Shown in pieces: positions 8,830 to 17,203 of a stretch of 42,923 nt of DNA (position 1 is the first letter of the stretch; the number at the start of each line of letters is the position of its first letter). The position numbers and the translations under genes are program-made. Under the pieces are notes generated by a model, which searched no databases, was not told the DNA's origin, and saw nothing but the letters and a program-made list of their open reading frames with translations. Source of the DNA: JBBIGV01 sp037447335 (lineage in GTDB: Bacteria; Bacteroidota; Ignavibacteria; Ignavibacteriales; Ignavibacteriaceae); assembly GCA_037447335.1 (NCBI GenBank), contig JBBIGV010000026.1, forward strand, positions 1 through 42,923. The letters run 5' to 3'.

Positions 8830-9920
8830 TAATATTTTCTGCCCTTCCAAGTAACTCTTTGATTAGTAAAAATTACAAAAGGAAGAATCACAACGTAAAG
8901 TAAAAAGTATATTTGAAAGTGAAAGAAATATTTCATTTTGTGCGCAATACCAAGCCTTTTATGCACAGGATATAAAACAAAAAAATCAATTGCTACTTTG
9001 AAGGCTGCTAAATATAACCATACAGGCGAGAAAAATAAAGGAGTCAGAAGAACCGCAAGACTTGCAACAAAACCATTCACAAATATAATATAGCCGCGTG
9101 CAGGAGATTTCATCCCTCCGACTCCCCATCTTTTTTTCTGATGATAAAGTCTTTTCAGGTTTTTACACGGCAGTGAAGTAACAAGCGTATCTTTTTCGAG
9201 AGGGAAAATTATCCTGTATTTATTCAACCTGTGAATTGCTGTAAGTAAATTGAAATCTTCAGTTACACTAAATGGAAGGCTCTCATAACCACCAACCTCA
9301 AAATATGCCTTGCGAAGATAAGACATATTGTTGCCGATGCAGCTAATCGGCTGGTTTATATTTATAGTTCCTGAAGCAACTGTTAACAAATAAATAAAAT
9401 CGATTGCCTGCATTCCGCTGAAACCATTATGAGTCTCCTGCGTTGTAAATCCACTTACCAGAGCAACATTGCCTGTATAGTATGAAGCAATTGTTTTTAC
9501 CCATAGAGGGTGTACTGTGCAGTCAGCATCAGTTGTAAGAATAACTTCCCCCGCTGCAACTTCAAGTGCATTTGCCAGTGCGTTTGTTTTTCCTTTCAGC
9601 GTACCGATTTCTTTTTTAGTAATTATTTTTTTGAACCGGTTTTTATCGGAAATGAATTCATCTATAAATTTTCCTGTTGAGTCGGTTGAACAATCATCAA
9701 CTAAAATAATTTCAAGTTTTCCTGTTGGATATTCGAGTTTACTAAGAGATTCGAGACAGTGGAGAATATTCTCTTCCTCATTTCTTGCTGCAACAATTAC
9801 AGTTGCAGTGGGAAGCTCATCATCTTTTAAGCGGGAAAACTTTTTCTGCAAACCTATTACAAACAGAACGGATTGGATAAAATAACCGCAAACTGCAACA
9901 AGAAATATTATCTCAAGCAT
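8829..9920 (-). CDS. Family 2 glycosyltransferase, membrane-anchored
   Basis: A 363-residue protein with one N-terminal membrane helix, a GT-A catalytic domain and C-terminal membrane helices from about residue 275. The motifs are in the expected order: VIVAARNEEE, VDDCSTD (residues 74-80), the metal-binding DAD (131-133), TED (220-222) and the QKKRW acceptor motif (261-265). This layout is that of processive or lipid-acceptor GT2 enzymes (cellulose synthase/HpnI/ceramide glucosyltransferase-like). It acts at the inner membrane using a nucleotide sugar. It overlaps the deacetylase by 13 bases upstream and the radical SAM gene by one base downstream, so the three are tightly coupled. The sugar and acceptor are unknown. 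Confidence 0.85.
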   Translation of the reverse strand: MLEIIFLVAVCGYFIQSVLFVIGLQKKFSRLKDDELPTATVIVAARNEEENILHCLESLSKLEYPTGKLEIILVDDCSTDSTGKFIDEFISDKNRFKKIITKKEIGTLKGKTNALANALEVAAGEVILTTDADCTVHPLWVKTIASYYTGNVALVSGFTTQETHNGFSGMQAIDFIYLLTVASGTININQPISCIGNNMSYLRKAYFEVGGYESLPFSVTEDFNLLTAIHRLNKYRIIFPLEKDTLVTSLPCKNLKRLYHQKKRWGVGGMKSPARGYIIFVNGFVASLAVLLTPLFFSPVWLYLAAFKVAIDFFVLYPVHKRLGIAHKMKYFFHFQIYFLLYVVILPFVIFTNQRVTWKGRKY

Positions 9921-10561
9921 TCAGCAGGTTCTCCGATTTTGAATCCTCTGCGGTCTGCTTCATCAATAATAAAATTGATTGTGTCAACAATGATATCTTT
10001 AGATTTGTTACTGTCGTGAAGATTTATTAACGAATCTTTTTTAAGATATTTTTTAATGACAGATTTAACCAAAGTGAGATCATTCGTGAAGTCAAACGGC
10101 ATTAATGACCACATGACATTTTTGAGATTGTGCTTTTTTAACAGGCGCGGGAGCTTCCATGATAATTTTCCGTACGGTGGTCTGAAGTATTGTGCCTTGT
10201 ATCCATGATTTTCTTCAATAATTCTGTTGAAGGACCCGATTTGTTCATCCGCTTCTTTCAATGATATTTGAGGCAGTTGTTTATGATTAAAAGTATGATT
10301 TGCTAAATTATGACCCGCTCGTATCATTTCATTGGTAAGCTCCGGGTATTTTATGATATTATCACCAACACAAAACATTACAGCTTTAAGTTTATTATTT
10401 TCGAGCGCAGAAAGAATTAATTCTGACGAACCGGGATTTGGTCCATCATCAAAAGTTAAAAGTATTTTACTACCGGAACCATCCGCCGGATTTGTGGATG
10501 ACCACCGAGAACCATAGATCAATTTTTGTATAATGAACGGCGGACAATATTTATATTTCAT
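9908..10561 (-). CDS. NodB-family polysaccharide deacetylase
   Basis: A 217-residue NodB-homology (CE4) protein. It shows the TFDDGP motif (residues 36-41, catalytic base and metal Asp), the metal-binding HTFNH (His89 and His93), and RPPYG (127-131) forming the active-site groove. There is no signal peptide, so it acts in the cytoplasm or at the inner membrane face. CE4 enzymes remove N- or O-acetyl groups from amino-sugar polymers or glycolipids. Overlap with the GT2 gene suggests it trims the sugar which that enzyme transfers. It is the first gene of the deacetylase-GT2-radical SAM set and starts 45 bases downstream of the rtcB stop. Confidence 0.85.
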   Translation of the reverse strand: MKYKYCPPFIIQKLIYGSRWSSTNPADGSGSKILLTFDDGPNPGSSELILSALENNKLKAVMFCVGDNIIKYPELTNEMIRAGHNLANHTFNHKQLPQISLKEADEQIGSFNRIIEENHGYKAQYFRPPYGKLSWKLPRLLKKHNLKNVMWSLMPFDFTNDLTLVKSVIKKYLKKDSLINLHDSNKSKDIIVDTINFIIDEADRRGFKIGEPAECLR

Positions 10562-10606
10562 GCACTCCTCAATATAACAATTAAAAAAATAATTTAACTA
10601 TCAGAA

Positions 10607-12058
10607 TCATCCCTTAATTACACCCACAGGTCTGAAACGTGCAACTTTATGTGTGATCCCTTCATCGTGCATAACCTGAACAACATCGGCAACATCCTTA
10701 TACGCATCCGACATTTCTTCAGCAATAGTTTTATATCCCTTTGCCTGTATCACTATCCCTTTCGCCTTAAGCTCTTCAACGAGATTACGACCTTTAGCAT
10801 CTTTAAGAGCTTTACGGCGGCTTAAATTTCTACCGGCGCCATGACATGAACTGCCGAAGGTTTCAGTCATTGCCTTCTCTGTTCCGACTGCAATGTAAGA
10901 ATATCTTCCCATATCTCCGGGAATCAGTACAGGCTGACCAATCTTTTTATATTTAGCGGGAATCAATTCGCTGCCGGGGGGAAATGCACGTGTTGCACCT
11001 TTCCTGTGAACGCAAACTTTTTTATTCTTTCCGTTGACAAGATGGTTTTCGATTTTGGCGATATTATGGCAAACATCATAAACCAATCTGAAGCCAAGTT
11101 CAGATTCTTTCATTCCAAAAGTTTCGAGAAGTGTTTTTCTTGCAAGATGCATAATTACCTGCCGGTTGCTCCATGCAAAGTTTGCGGCAGACTGCATCGC
11201 AGAGAGATAATCCTGTCCTTCCTGTGAACTGATAGGTGCGCAGGCAAGCTGTTTATCTGGTAACCAGAATCCGAATTTCGGAATGGACTTAACAATCGTT
11301 TTTAAATAATCATCGCAAACCTGATAACCGAGCCCGCGTGACCCGGTATGAATGAGTATTACTAGCTGTCCTTTGAACAAACCGAAAACTTCTGCAGCTT
11401 CAGCATGATAAATCTCATCAACAACATCTACTTCAAGAAAATGATTGCCTGAACCAAGCGTGCCGAGCTGGTCGGCGCCGCGTTCAAATGCACGTTCGCT
11501 GACGGTGTTATAATCAGCATTACGCAGTGTTCCGCTTTCTTCTGTAAATTCAACATCGGAAGGATAGCCAAGATCATTCTCAAGCGCCCAAACCGAGCCT
11601 TTTGTCAGAACCTGTTTCAGTTCAGGTTTTGAAAGTTTTTTGATTGCCCCACTGGCACCCACACCGGTTGGAATATTATCAAACAAATCAGAAACGAGGG
11701 TAGAAATTTTGTCTTTAACCCTTTCATATTCAATTGAAGTAACGGCAAGTCTTACACCGCAATTTATATCGTATCCAACACCACCGGGAGAGATTACACC
11801 ATCATCAAGTGAAGTTGCTGCTACACCACCGATCGGGAATCCATATCCCCAATGAATATCCGGCATAGCGAGGCTGTAGCTTTGAATACCGGGTAAATGA
11901 GCAACATTTTTAACCTGTTCGATCGCATCAGCATCAAAACTTTTTTCAATCATTGCTTTTGAAATATAAATTCTTCCCTGAACTCTCATCTCACCCGATT
12001 TAGGAATTTCCAGGAGATTATCTGTTATTTGATTAAGCTCAATTCCATTTATCAACAT
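10607..12058 (-). CDS. rtcB: RNA-splicing ligase RtcB
   Basis: A 483-residue protein matching full-length RtcB. The Mn-binding motif GVGYDINCG carries Asp97 and Cys100. Histidine-rich metal motifs follow (GSGNHFLE, HTGSRGLG), and the late SSCHGAGR motif holds the histidine that is guanylylated by GTP. RtcB joins 2',3'-cyclic phosphate or 3'-phosphate RNA ends to 5'-OH ends and is used in RNA repair, tRNA repair or splicing. The archease gene lies 216 bases upstream on the same strand; archease is the known activator that speeds RtcB guanylylation. No RtcA or RtcR is present in the window. The product is intact, with no missing key residues seen. Confidence 0.95.
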   Translation of the reverse strand: MLINGIELNQITDNLLEIPKSGEMRVQGRIYISKAMIEKSFDADAIEQVKNVAHLPGIQSYSLAMPDIHWGYGFPIGGVAATSLDDGVISPGGVGYDINCGVRLAVTSIEYERVKDKISTLVSDLFDNIPTGVGASGAIKKLSKPELKQVLTKGSVWALENDLGYPSDVEFTEESGTLRNADYNTVSERAFERGADQLGTLGSGNHFLEVDVVDEIYHAEAAEVFGLFKGQLVILIHTGSRGLGYQVCDDYLKTIVKSIPKFGFWLPDKQLACAPISSQEGQDYLSAMQSAANFAWSNRQVIMHLARKTLLETFGMKESELGFRLVYDVCHNIAKIENHLVNGKNKKVCVHRKGATRAFPPGSELIPAKYKKIGQPVLIPGDMGRYSYIAVGTEKAMTETFGSSCHGAGRNLSRRKALKDAKGRNLVEELKAKGIVIQAKGYKTIAEEMSDAYKDVADVVQVMHDEGITHKVARFRPVGVIKG

Positions 12059-12274
12059 GTCATAACTCCTTTCAATATCAGATCACTAAAATGTTTCAGT
12101 ATTTTAAGATAAAAATTATTACTCGTACAATCATAAATAAATAATCAAAAATAAAATTCAGAGGTAAACATCATACACAGATTTTCTTTCCGACTTTGCG
12201 TACGAATAAATTTTCTTATTTGATATCATAGAAAAACCTTATGATGTGATCCTTTTTAAAACTATTAACTGAAC

Positions 12275-12700
12275 TCAAATATCAAAAACAAGCAGAGTCC
12301 TGTATTCATCATTAATCTTCTTAATATCCACCTGATGAAAAGTAACAGCCTTGATTTCGGCTTTTAAATTATGCTTATCAGGATTAAACATTCTACCAGA
12401 GATGACTGCATCCAGCTTGATTTCCTTAGCTGAGTTGAGTCTCAATGAGTCAACTGAAACCGGCACCCAATTTCTTACTGTCAGGAGAAAATTCATTTCA
12501 TCAACAAAATGCACCAATAATTCTTCGTAAGAATCTTCAGACAAAATAACCTCTTTATTTTCTTCTGAAGAATGATCTTTAATTTCGATCGCACTATTTT
12601 GCCAGGCAAAAAATGCGGCACTGAACAGATCTTCATAAGTTGTGCCTGCTATCTCCACTGCAATGTCTGCAGTATGATCAACATATTTATAATTTTGCAT
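12275..12700 (-). CDS. Archease, RtcB activator
   Basis: The product has 141 residues from the ATG at 12700; a TTG two codons earlier is in frame but unnecessary. The family signature is YKYVDHTADIAVEI near the N-terminus, with Asp8, His9 and Asp12. It continues with TYEDLFSAAFFA and FVDEMNFLL and ends in the conserved hydrophobic-Asp-hydrophobic strand VFDI, whose Asp contributes to metal binding. Archease promotes multiple turnover of RtcB by aiding guanylylation and metal placement. Its position directly upstream of rtcB on the same strand supports a functional pair, although 216 bases separate them, so a separate rtcB promoter is possible. Confidence 0.92.
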   Translation of the reverse strand: MQNYKYVDHTADIAVEIAGTTYEDLFSAAFFAWQNSAIEIKDHSSEENKEVILSEDSYEELLVHFVDEMNFLLTVRNWVPVSVDSLRLNSAKEIKLDAVISGRMFNPDKHNLKAEIKAVTFHQVDIKKINDEYRTLLVFDI

Positions 12701-12790
12701 TTTCAAAATCCTGTACGAAGCGACCGGGCTTTTATATCAATTTAAATTTTTAGCATTAAATTACACGCCAAAATTTACCGTATTTTTTTA

Positions 12791-13678
12791 ATGATAAAAA
12801 ATCTGACTGAACACCAAAAGGGGCTGCTTGCTGTTGTAGTAACCGCATTGCTATGGAGCACCGGCGGATTATTCATCAAACTGATCAGCCTGAATGCTTT
12901 ACAACTCTCATTTTTCAGATGTCTTGTTGCCGGAATTGTTTTTATGATAGTGCTGAGAAGGAAAGCATTCCGTGCAAATGCACTCACTTTTTTGAATGCA
13001 GGCTTTTATGCGGTAGTTCTCATCACCTTTGTAATGGCAACAAAAACCACTACAGCAGCAAATGCAATTTTTCTTCAATCAACAGCGCCAATTTATGTGT
13101 TCATTTTTGAACCAATGATTAATAAAACTTCTTACCGACGAATTGATCTTATTACTATCATAGCATGTATGATTGGTATGGTATTATTTTTTACCGGGGA
13201 TATTTCTCCAGGTCATTTGGAGGGAAATATTATTGCACTCATATCGGGACTTGCATTTGCTTCATTCTTTCTCGGAATGAAAAAGAACAAACCGGAGTTC
13301 CAGCTTAGTTCAATATTTTACGGGAATATAATCGTATCAATAGTTACTATCCCATCATTGTTTACTATAGAGCAGCTTGTATTTTCAGATGTGTGGATGG
13401 TAACCTACCTCGGTGTATTTCAGATAGGTCTGGCTTACGCGATATTTACTTACGGGTTAAAAAGAGTTTATGCAATTGAAGCTTCTTTAATTTCATTAAT
13501 AGAGCCGGTGTTGAATCCTGTTTGGGTCTATATTGGTTATGGTGAGATACCCGCATTTATGGCAATAGTTGGCGGGATAATTATCATTACAACAATATCG
13601 GTTAGAACATTTATGGTTGAGTCCGCAGCTTTGAAAGTAAGAATGATGAAAAGTAAGTCAAAGAATATGAGCGGATAA
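12791..13678 (+). CDS. DMT-superfamily transporter (EamA family)
   Basis: A 295-residue inner-membrane protein with ten predicted helices in two EamA repeats. The first repeat begins LLAVVVTALLWSTGGLF and the second near GNIIALISGLAFASFF. The conserved end-of-helix motif SLIEPVLNPVWVYIGYGE is characteristic of EamA drug/metabolite transporters. It probably exports a small metabolite or amino acid; the substrate cannot be told. It is the only plus-strand gene in the first 15 kb, divergent from archease with 90 bases between them and convergent with the PorV-like gene at 13721. A short cytoplasmic tail is rich in Lys and Arg. Confidence 0.85.
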   Translation: MIKNLTEHQKGLLAVVVTALLWSTGGLFIKLISLNALQLSFFRCLVAGIVFMIVLRRKAFRANALTFLNAGFYAVVLITFVMATKTTTAANAIFLQSTAPIYVFIFEPMINKTSYRRIDLITIIACMIGMVLFFTGDISPGHLEGNIIALISGLAFASFFLGMKKNKPEFQLSSIFYGNIIVSIVTIPSLFTIEQLVFSDVWMVTYLGVFQIGLAYAIFTYGLKRVYAIEASLISLIEPVLNPVWVYIGYGEIPAFMAIVGGIIIITTISVRTFMVESAALKVRMMKSKSKNMSG

Positions 13679-13720
13679 TTCTTCGGATTAAAAATAAATA
13701 TCCCGGTTAAAAAATATACT

Positions 13721-14791
13721 TTATTTAAGATCCATTTGATAATTAAGTGCGATATTTATTGACCTAAATTTTCCCCAGTCATCATAATCAGTTATATAAG
13801 TAGGCTGCTTTAAGCTTACATAGTTGAATATTAACACTAATGGCAGTCTCTTTGAAAGGAGTTTATACAAATCAAGCTTTAATCCGAAGCCGTAAGTGAA
13901 ATCCTCAATCTTTCCTTTTGAATTATAGCCAAAGTTTATTTGTCTTTCATAATAATATCCCGCCCGGGCAAATACGATATCCAGAAATGAAATTTCTGCA
14001 GCTGCTTTGTATGCAGTGCGAAATTTTGAATTCAGGAGATCCTGATATTCAACTCCCGTAGTTAATGCAATTAAATGCGATTTATCATATAAATCATCAT
14101 TATAGAATTCAATCGTATTTGATAAACCCAGTAACAGAATTGACGGGAAATAATCTTTTAAATTCTGTTCATATTCCAGTGATTGATTAAAAATATTTTT
14201 TACCATTAAGGCAATCACAATCTCATCACTTAATTCTGAATCCTGATGTATATTGAAATTCCTTGAGATGCCCAGATCGAAATAAGTGTCGTTGAAGGTT
14301 TTATCGGGTATCACATTGTTTATAAATAAGCTGCCATTTATTCCGAAATTAAACCAATCCTTTAGTTCATTCGAATACGTAAAAGTGTAAACAGTAATTG
14401 ATGGCTTAAAACTGGTAATATTATCAGGCGATTGCCCGCCGGTTGTGTAAAAGATAGTTCCATAATCAAACCACAATGCATTAAATCCAACAGCGCCGTA
14501 TTCAGGATGGTTATAGCTGGCGCCCGCATAATTATATGCTGCGTCTCTGAAAACATAATATGGAGAACTGTTAGAATAGAATACCGATAGACCCGGATTA
14601 TTTATGAGAGATGCAGGATTAGATTGAGATACAAAATATGAATCATAGCCTGTTGAAAGCATTCTTCCCATAGCTTCCGCTTTAGCGCTTGCAAGACGCC
14701 CGAAAAATATCTCAAAGGCAAAATCTGAGTAGGTTTGAGGTAAACCAGTATTGATCAGGACTATTACGAGTAGAATTGTAATTCTTTTCAT
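13721..14791 (-). CDS. PorV/PorQ-like outer-membrane barrel protein (third copy)
   Basis: A 356-residue protein with a signal peptide (cleavage near GLPQTYSD), the sequence AKAEAMGRMLSTGYDSYFVSQSNPASL, and then many short beta strands up to the C-terminus INIALNYQMDLK. The position of the A-x-AMG and NPASL motifs matches the two PorV-like proteins at 1459-3418. The glycine-rich signature is degraded (SAKAEAMGRM instead of GARxxAMG), so it is a diverged member. The likely location is the outer membrane. It is monocistronic as far as can be seen, with groES on the opposite strand upstream and the DMT transporter convergent downstream. Confidence 0.6.
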   Translation of the reverse strand: MKRITILLVIVLINTGLPQTYSDFAFEIFFGRLASAKAEAMGRMLSTGYDSYFVSQSNPASLINNPGLSVFYSNSSPYYVFRDAAYNYAGASYNHPEYGAVGFNALWFDYGTIFYTTGGQSPDNITSFKPSITVYTFTYSNELKDWFNFGINGSLFINNVIPDKTFNDTYFDLGISRNFNIHQDSELSDEIVIALMVKNIFNQSLEYEQNLKDYFPSILLLGLSNTIEFYNDDLYDKSHLIALTTGVEYQDLLNSKFRTAYKAAAEISFLDIVFARAGYYYERQINFGYNSKGKIEDFTYGFGLKLDLYKLLSKRLPLVLIFNYVSLKQPTYITDYDDWGKFRSINIALNYQMDLK

Positions 14792-14938
14792 TCCTTACTC
14801 CCTGTTTCAGTTGCTCAAATATAATACCTTTTAAACTATCATCGCAACAATAAAAGGGTTATACATTTAGGAACTCATAAAAATTAAATTCCAGACAGGT
14901 GTTAGCATACTTTAGTTGTGATACTGTGAACATCCCAC

Positions 14939-14967
14939 TTGACAATTTTTTTAACTCCTCTTATATT
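14939..14967 (+). promoter_or_regulatory. groE promoter, sigma-70-like -35/-10
   Basis: TTGACA at 14939-14944 is separated by 17 bases from TATATT at 14962-14967, followed at once by the CIRCE operator. Both hexamers and the spacing are close to the classical housekeeping consensus, unlike the TTTG/TAnnTTTG promoters of many Bacteroidetes. The transcription start would fall inside the CIRCE element about 55 bases before groES. Confidence 0.75.
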
Positions 14968-14992
14968 AGCACTCGCTTTTTAAGAGTGCTAA
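14966..14992 (+). promoter_or_regulatory. CIRCE operator (HrcA binding site)
   Basis: A perfect inverted repeat TTAGCACTC, 9-base spacer, GAGTGCTAA. This is the full CIRCE consensus, bound by the HrcA repressor in many bacteria. It overlaps the end of the -10 hexamer and the expected transcription start of groES-groEL, so HrcA would block initiation until heat shock. hrcA itself is not in the window. Confidence 0.97.
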
Positions 14993-15030
14993 TTCATTTC
15001 TATAACTACAAATAAATAAAGGAGTTAATT

Positions 15031-15327
15031 ATGAGCAAGATCAATCTGCAGCCATTAGCCGACAGGGTGATCGTTAAACCTGCCGAGGCAGAAGAAAAAA
15101 CCAAAGGCGGTATTATTCTGCCCGATACCGCAAAGGAAAAACCAATTGAAGGTACCGTCGTGGCTTGCGGGCCCGGAAAAACTTCCGACGATGGTAAAGT
15201 AATTAAAATGGAAGTTAAAATTGGTGATAAGGTACTTTACGGTAAATACAGCGGTACAGAGGTTACAATTGAAGGTGAAGAATACCTGATCATGCGTGAG
15301 AACGATATTTTTGCAATAATTGGTTAA
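15031..15327 (+). CDS. groES: Co-chaperonin GroES
   Basis: A 98-residue protein of normal GroES length. It begins with the family signature LQPLADRVIVKPAEAEEKTKGGIILPD, broken here into QPLADRVIVKP and TKGGIILPDTAKEKP. The mobile-loop region follows, then GDKVLYGKYSGTEV and a C-terminal EEYLIMRENDIFAIIG. It caps GroEL and closes the folding chamber in the cytoplasm. A strong ribosome site, AGGAG at 15020-15024, sits six bases before the ATG. It is first in a two-gene operon with groEL 23 bases downstream, under CIRCE control. Confidence 0.98.
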   Translation: MSKINLQPLADRVIVKPAEAEEKTKGGIILPDTAKEKPIEGTVVACGPGKTSDDGKVIKMEVKIGDKVLYGKYSGTEVTIEGEEYLIMRENDIFAIIG

Positions 15328-15350
15328 TAACAAAAAAAGGAGATGAAGTT

Positions 15351-16988
15351 ATGGCTTCAAAATTAATTGAATTCGACAGCGAGGCTCGTAATAAAATCAA
15401 AAAAGGTGTTGATAGACTCGCTAATGCTGTAAAAGTTACTTTAGGTCCTAAAGGACGTAATGTTATTCTTGAAAAAAAATTCGGTGCGCCTACTGTTACT
15501 AAAGACGGCGTAACAGTTGCCAAGGAAATTGAACTGGAGGATGCAGTTGAAAATATGGGCGCCCAGATGGTGCGTGAAGTTGCTTCAAAAACCAGTGATG
15601 TTGCCGGAGACGGAACTACTACCGCTACCGTTCTTGCACAGGCAATTTACAGGGAAGGATTAAAGAACGTTACTGCCGGCGCAAACCCGATGGACCTCAA
15701 AAGAGGAATTGACCTTGCAGTAACCAAAGTTGTTGACTTCCTCAAAACATTAAGTAAAGATGTTGAAGGCAGAAATGAAATTGCGCAGGTCGGTTCAATT
15801 TCTGCAAATAACGATAAGTCAATCGGTGATTTGATTGCTGAGGCAATGGATAAAGTTGGAAAAGATGGTGTTATTACTGTTGAAGAAGCTAAAGGTACCG
15901 AAACATCTCTTGATGTTGTTGAAGGTATGCAGTTCGACCGTGGTTACCTCTCACCATATTTCGTAACTGATACCGAAGCAATGGAAGCAATTCTGGAAGA
16001 TCCCTATATCCTGATTCACGATAAAAAAATCTCTGCAATGAAAGACCTTCTTCCCGTTCTCGAAAAAGTTGCTCAGCAGGGTAGATCAATGCTTTTAATT
16101 TCAGAAGATCTCGAAGGCGAAGCGCTTGCTACTTTAGTAGTAAATAAAATCCGCGGCACATTAAGAGTTGCCGCTGTTAAAGCTCCGGGATTTGGCGACA
16201 GAAGAAAAGCTATGCTTGAAGATATTGCCGTTCTTACAGGCGGTACTGTGATCTCAGAAGAGCGTGGATTCAAACTTGAAAATGCTACGCTTGCTTACCT
16301 AGGAACTGCTAAGAAAGTTGTTATTGATAAAGACAACACAACTATCGTTGAAGGCGCCGGTAAATCAGAGGACATCAAAAAGCGTATTAGTGAAATCAAA
16401 GCACAGATTGAAAAAACCACTTCCGATTATGACAAAGAAAAATTGCAGGAAAGACTAGCAAAACTTTCCGGTGGTGTTGCAGTCCTGAAGATTGGCGCTT
16501 CTACCGAAATTGAAATGAAAGAAAAGAAAGCCCGTGTTGAAGATGCACTTCATGCTACCCGTGCCGCAGTTGAGGAAGGTATCATTCCGGGCGGCGGGGT
16601 TGCGTTTGTGAGAGCAATGAACCTGATCGAAAAGCTCGAAGGCGAAAATATTGATCAGACAACCGGTATAAAAATCGTTCACAAAGCCCTTGAAGAACCG
16701 CTTCGCCTGATTGTTAACAATGCCGGTATTGACGGATCTGTTGTTCTTCAAAAAGTAAGAGAAGGAAAAGATGATTTTGGCTTTAATGCTGCTTCTGAAA
16801 AGTATGAAAACCTTATGAAAGCCGGAGTTATTGATCCTACTAAAGTTGCCCGAACTGCGCTCGAAAATGCTGCCTCTGTTTCATCTCTGCTCATTACAAC
16901 CGAGGCTGTTGTATTCGAGAAGAAAGAAAAAGAACCGGCAATGCCTATGGGAGCTCCGGGTATGGGAGGCATGGAAGGTATGTATTAA
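15351..16988 (+). CDS. groEL: Chaperonin GroEL
   Basis: A 545-residue protein, the normal GroEL length. It shows the ATP-binding motifs VTLGPKGRNV and DGTTTATVLA near the N-terminus, the apical-domain region around residues 190-375, and AAVEEGIIPGGGVAFVRA near residue 405. It ends in a Met/Gly-rich tail (GAPGMGGMEGMY), a variant of the usual GGM repeat. It assembles into the double-ring folding chamber with GroES. The ribosome site AGGAGA at 15338-15343 precedes the ATG. An intrinsic terminator lies 55 bases after the stop, closing the operon. Confidence 0.98.
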   Translation: MASKLIEFDSEARNKIKKGVDRLANAVKVTLGPKGRNVILEKKFGAPTVTKDGVTVAKEIELEDAVENMGAQMVREVASKTSDVAGDGTTTATVLAQAIYREGLKNVTAGANPMDLKRGIDLAVTKVVDFLKTLSKDVEGRNEIAQVGSISANNDKSIGDLIAEAMDKVGKDGVITVEEAKGTETSLDVVEGMQFDRGYLSPYFVTDTEAMEAILEDPYILIHDKKISAMKDLLPVLEKVAQQGRSMLLISEDLEGEALATLVVNKIRGTLRVAAVKAPGFGDRRKAMLEDIAVLTGGTVISEERGFKLENATLAYLGTAKKVVIDKDNTTIVEGAGKSEDIKKRISEIKAQIEKTTSDYDKEKLQERLAKLSGGVAVLKIGASTEIEMKEKKARVEDALHATRAAVEEGIIPGGGVAFVRAMNLIEKLEGENIDQTTGIKIVHKALEEPLRLIVNNAGIDGSVVLQKVREGKDDFGFNAASEKYENLMKAGVIDPTKVARTALENAASVSSLLITTEAVVFEKKEKEPAMPMGAPGMGGMEGMY

Positions 16989-17042
16989 TAGTCTGCCCAG
17001 GTCCAAAACCTGACAAAACTATCAACAGAAACCTTTTCCGAC

Positions 17043-17072
17043 AGGAGGGAGATTTTTACTCCCTCCTTTTTT
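17043..17072 (+). terminator. Rho-independent terminator of groES-groEL
   Basis: A 9-bp perfect stem, AGGAGGGAG (17043-17051) and CTCCCTCCT (17059-17067), with a 7-base AT loop, followed by more T residues (17068-17072). It is 55 bases beyond the groEL stop on the same strand, as expected for an operon end. Confidence 0.88.
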
Positions 17073-17203
17073 ATTTCCTCCTCTTTCCCTCAATTTTCCT
17101 TCCAATAAAAGCTAATTTAACAACTTTTTTATCACTATAAGGCTCATTTCCTTTGCACAGAATTTGCTATTCTCAGTCAATTATAACTAAATATCTATAA
17201 GCA

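Noticed and set aside
12775..15523. Opposite-strand reading frames across the transporter, groES and groEL genes
   Set aside because: They are antisense shadows of well-supported genes, without ribosome sites or recognisable domains.
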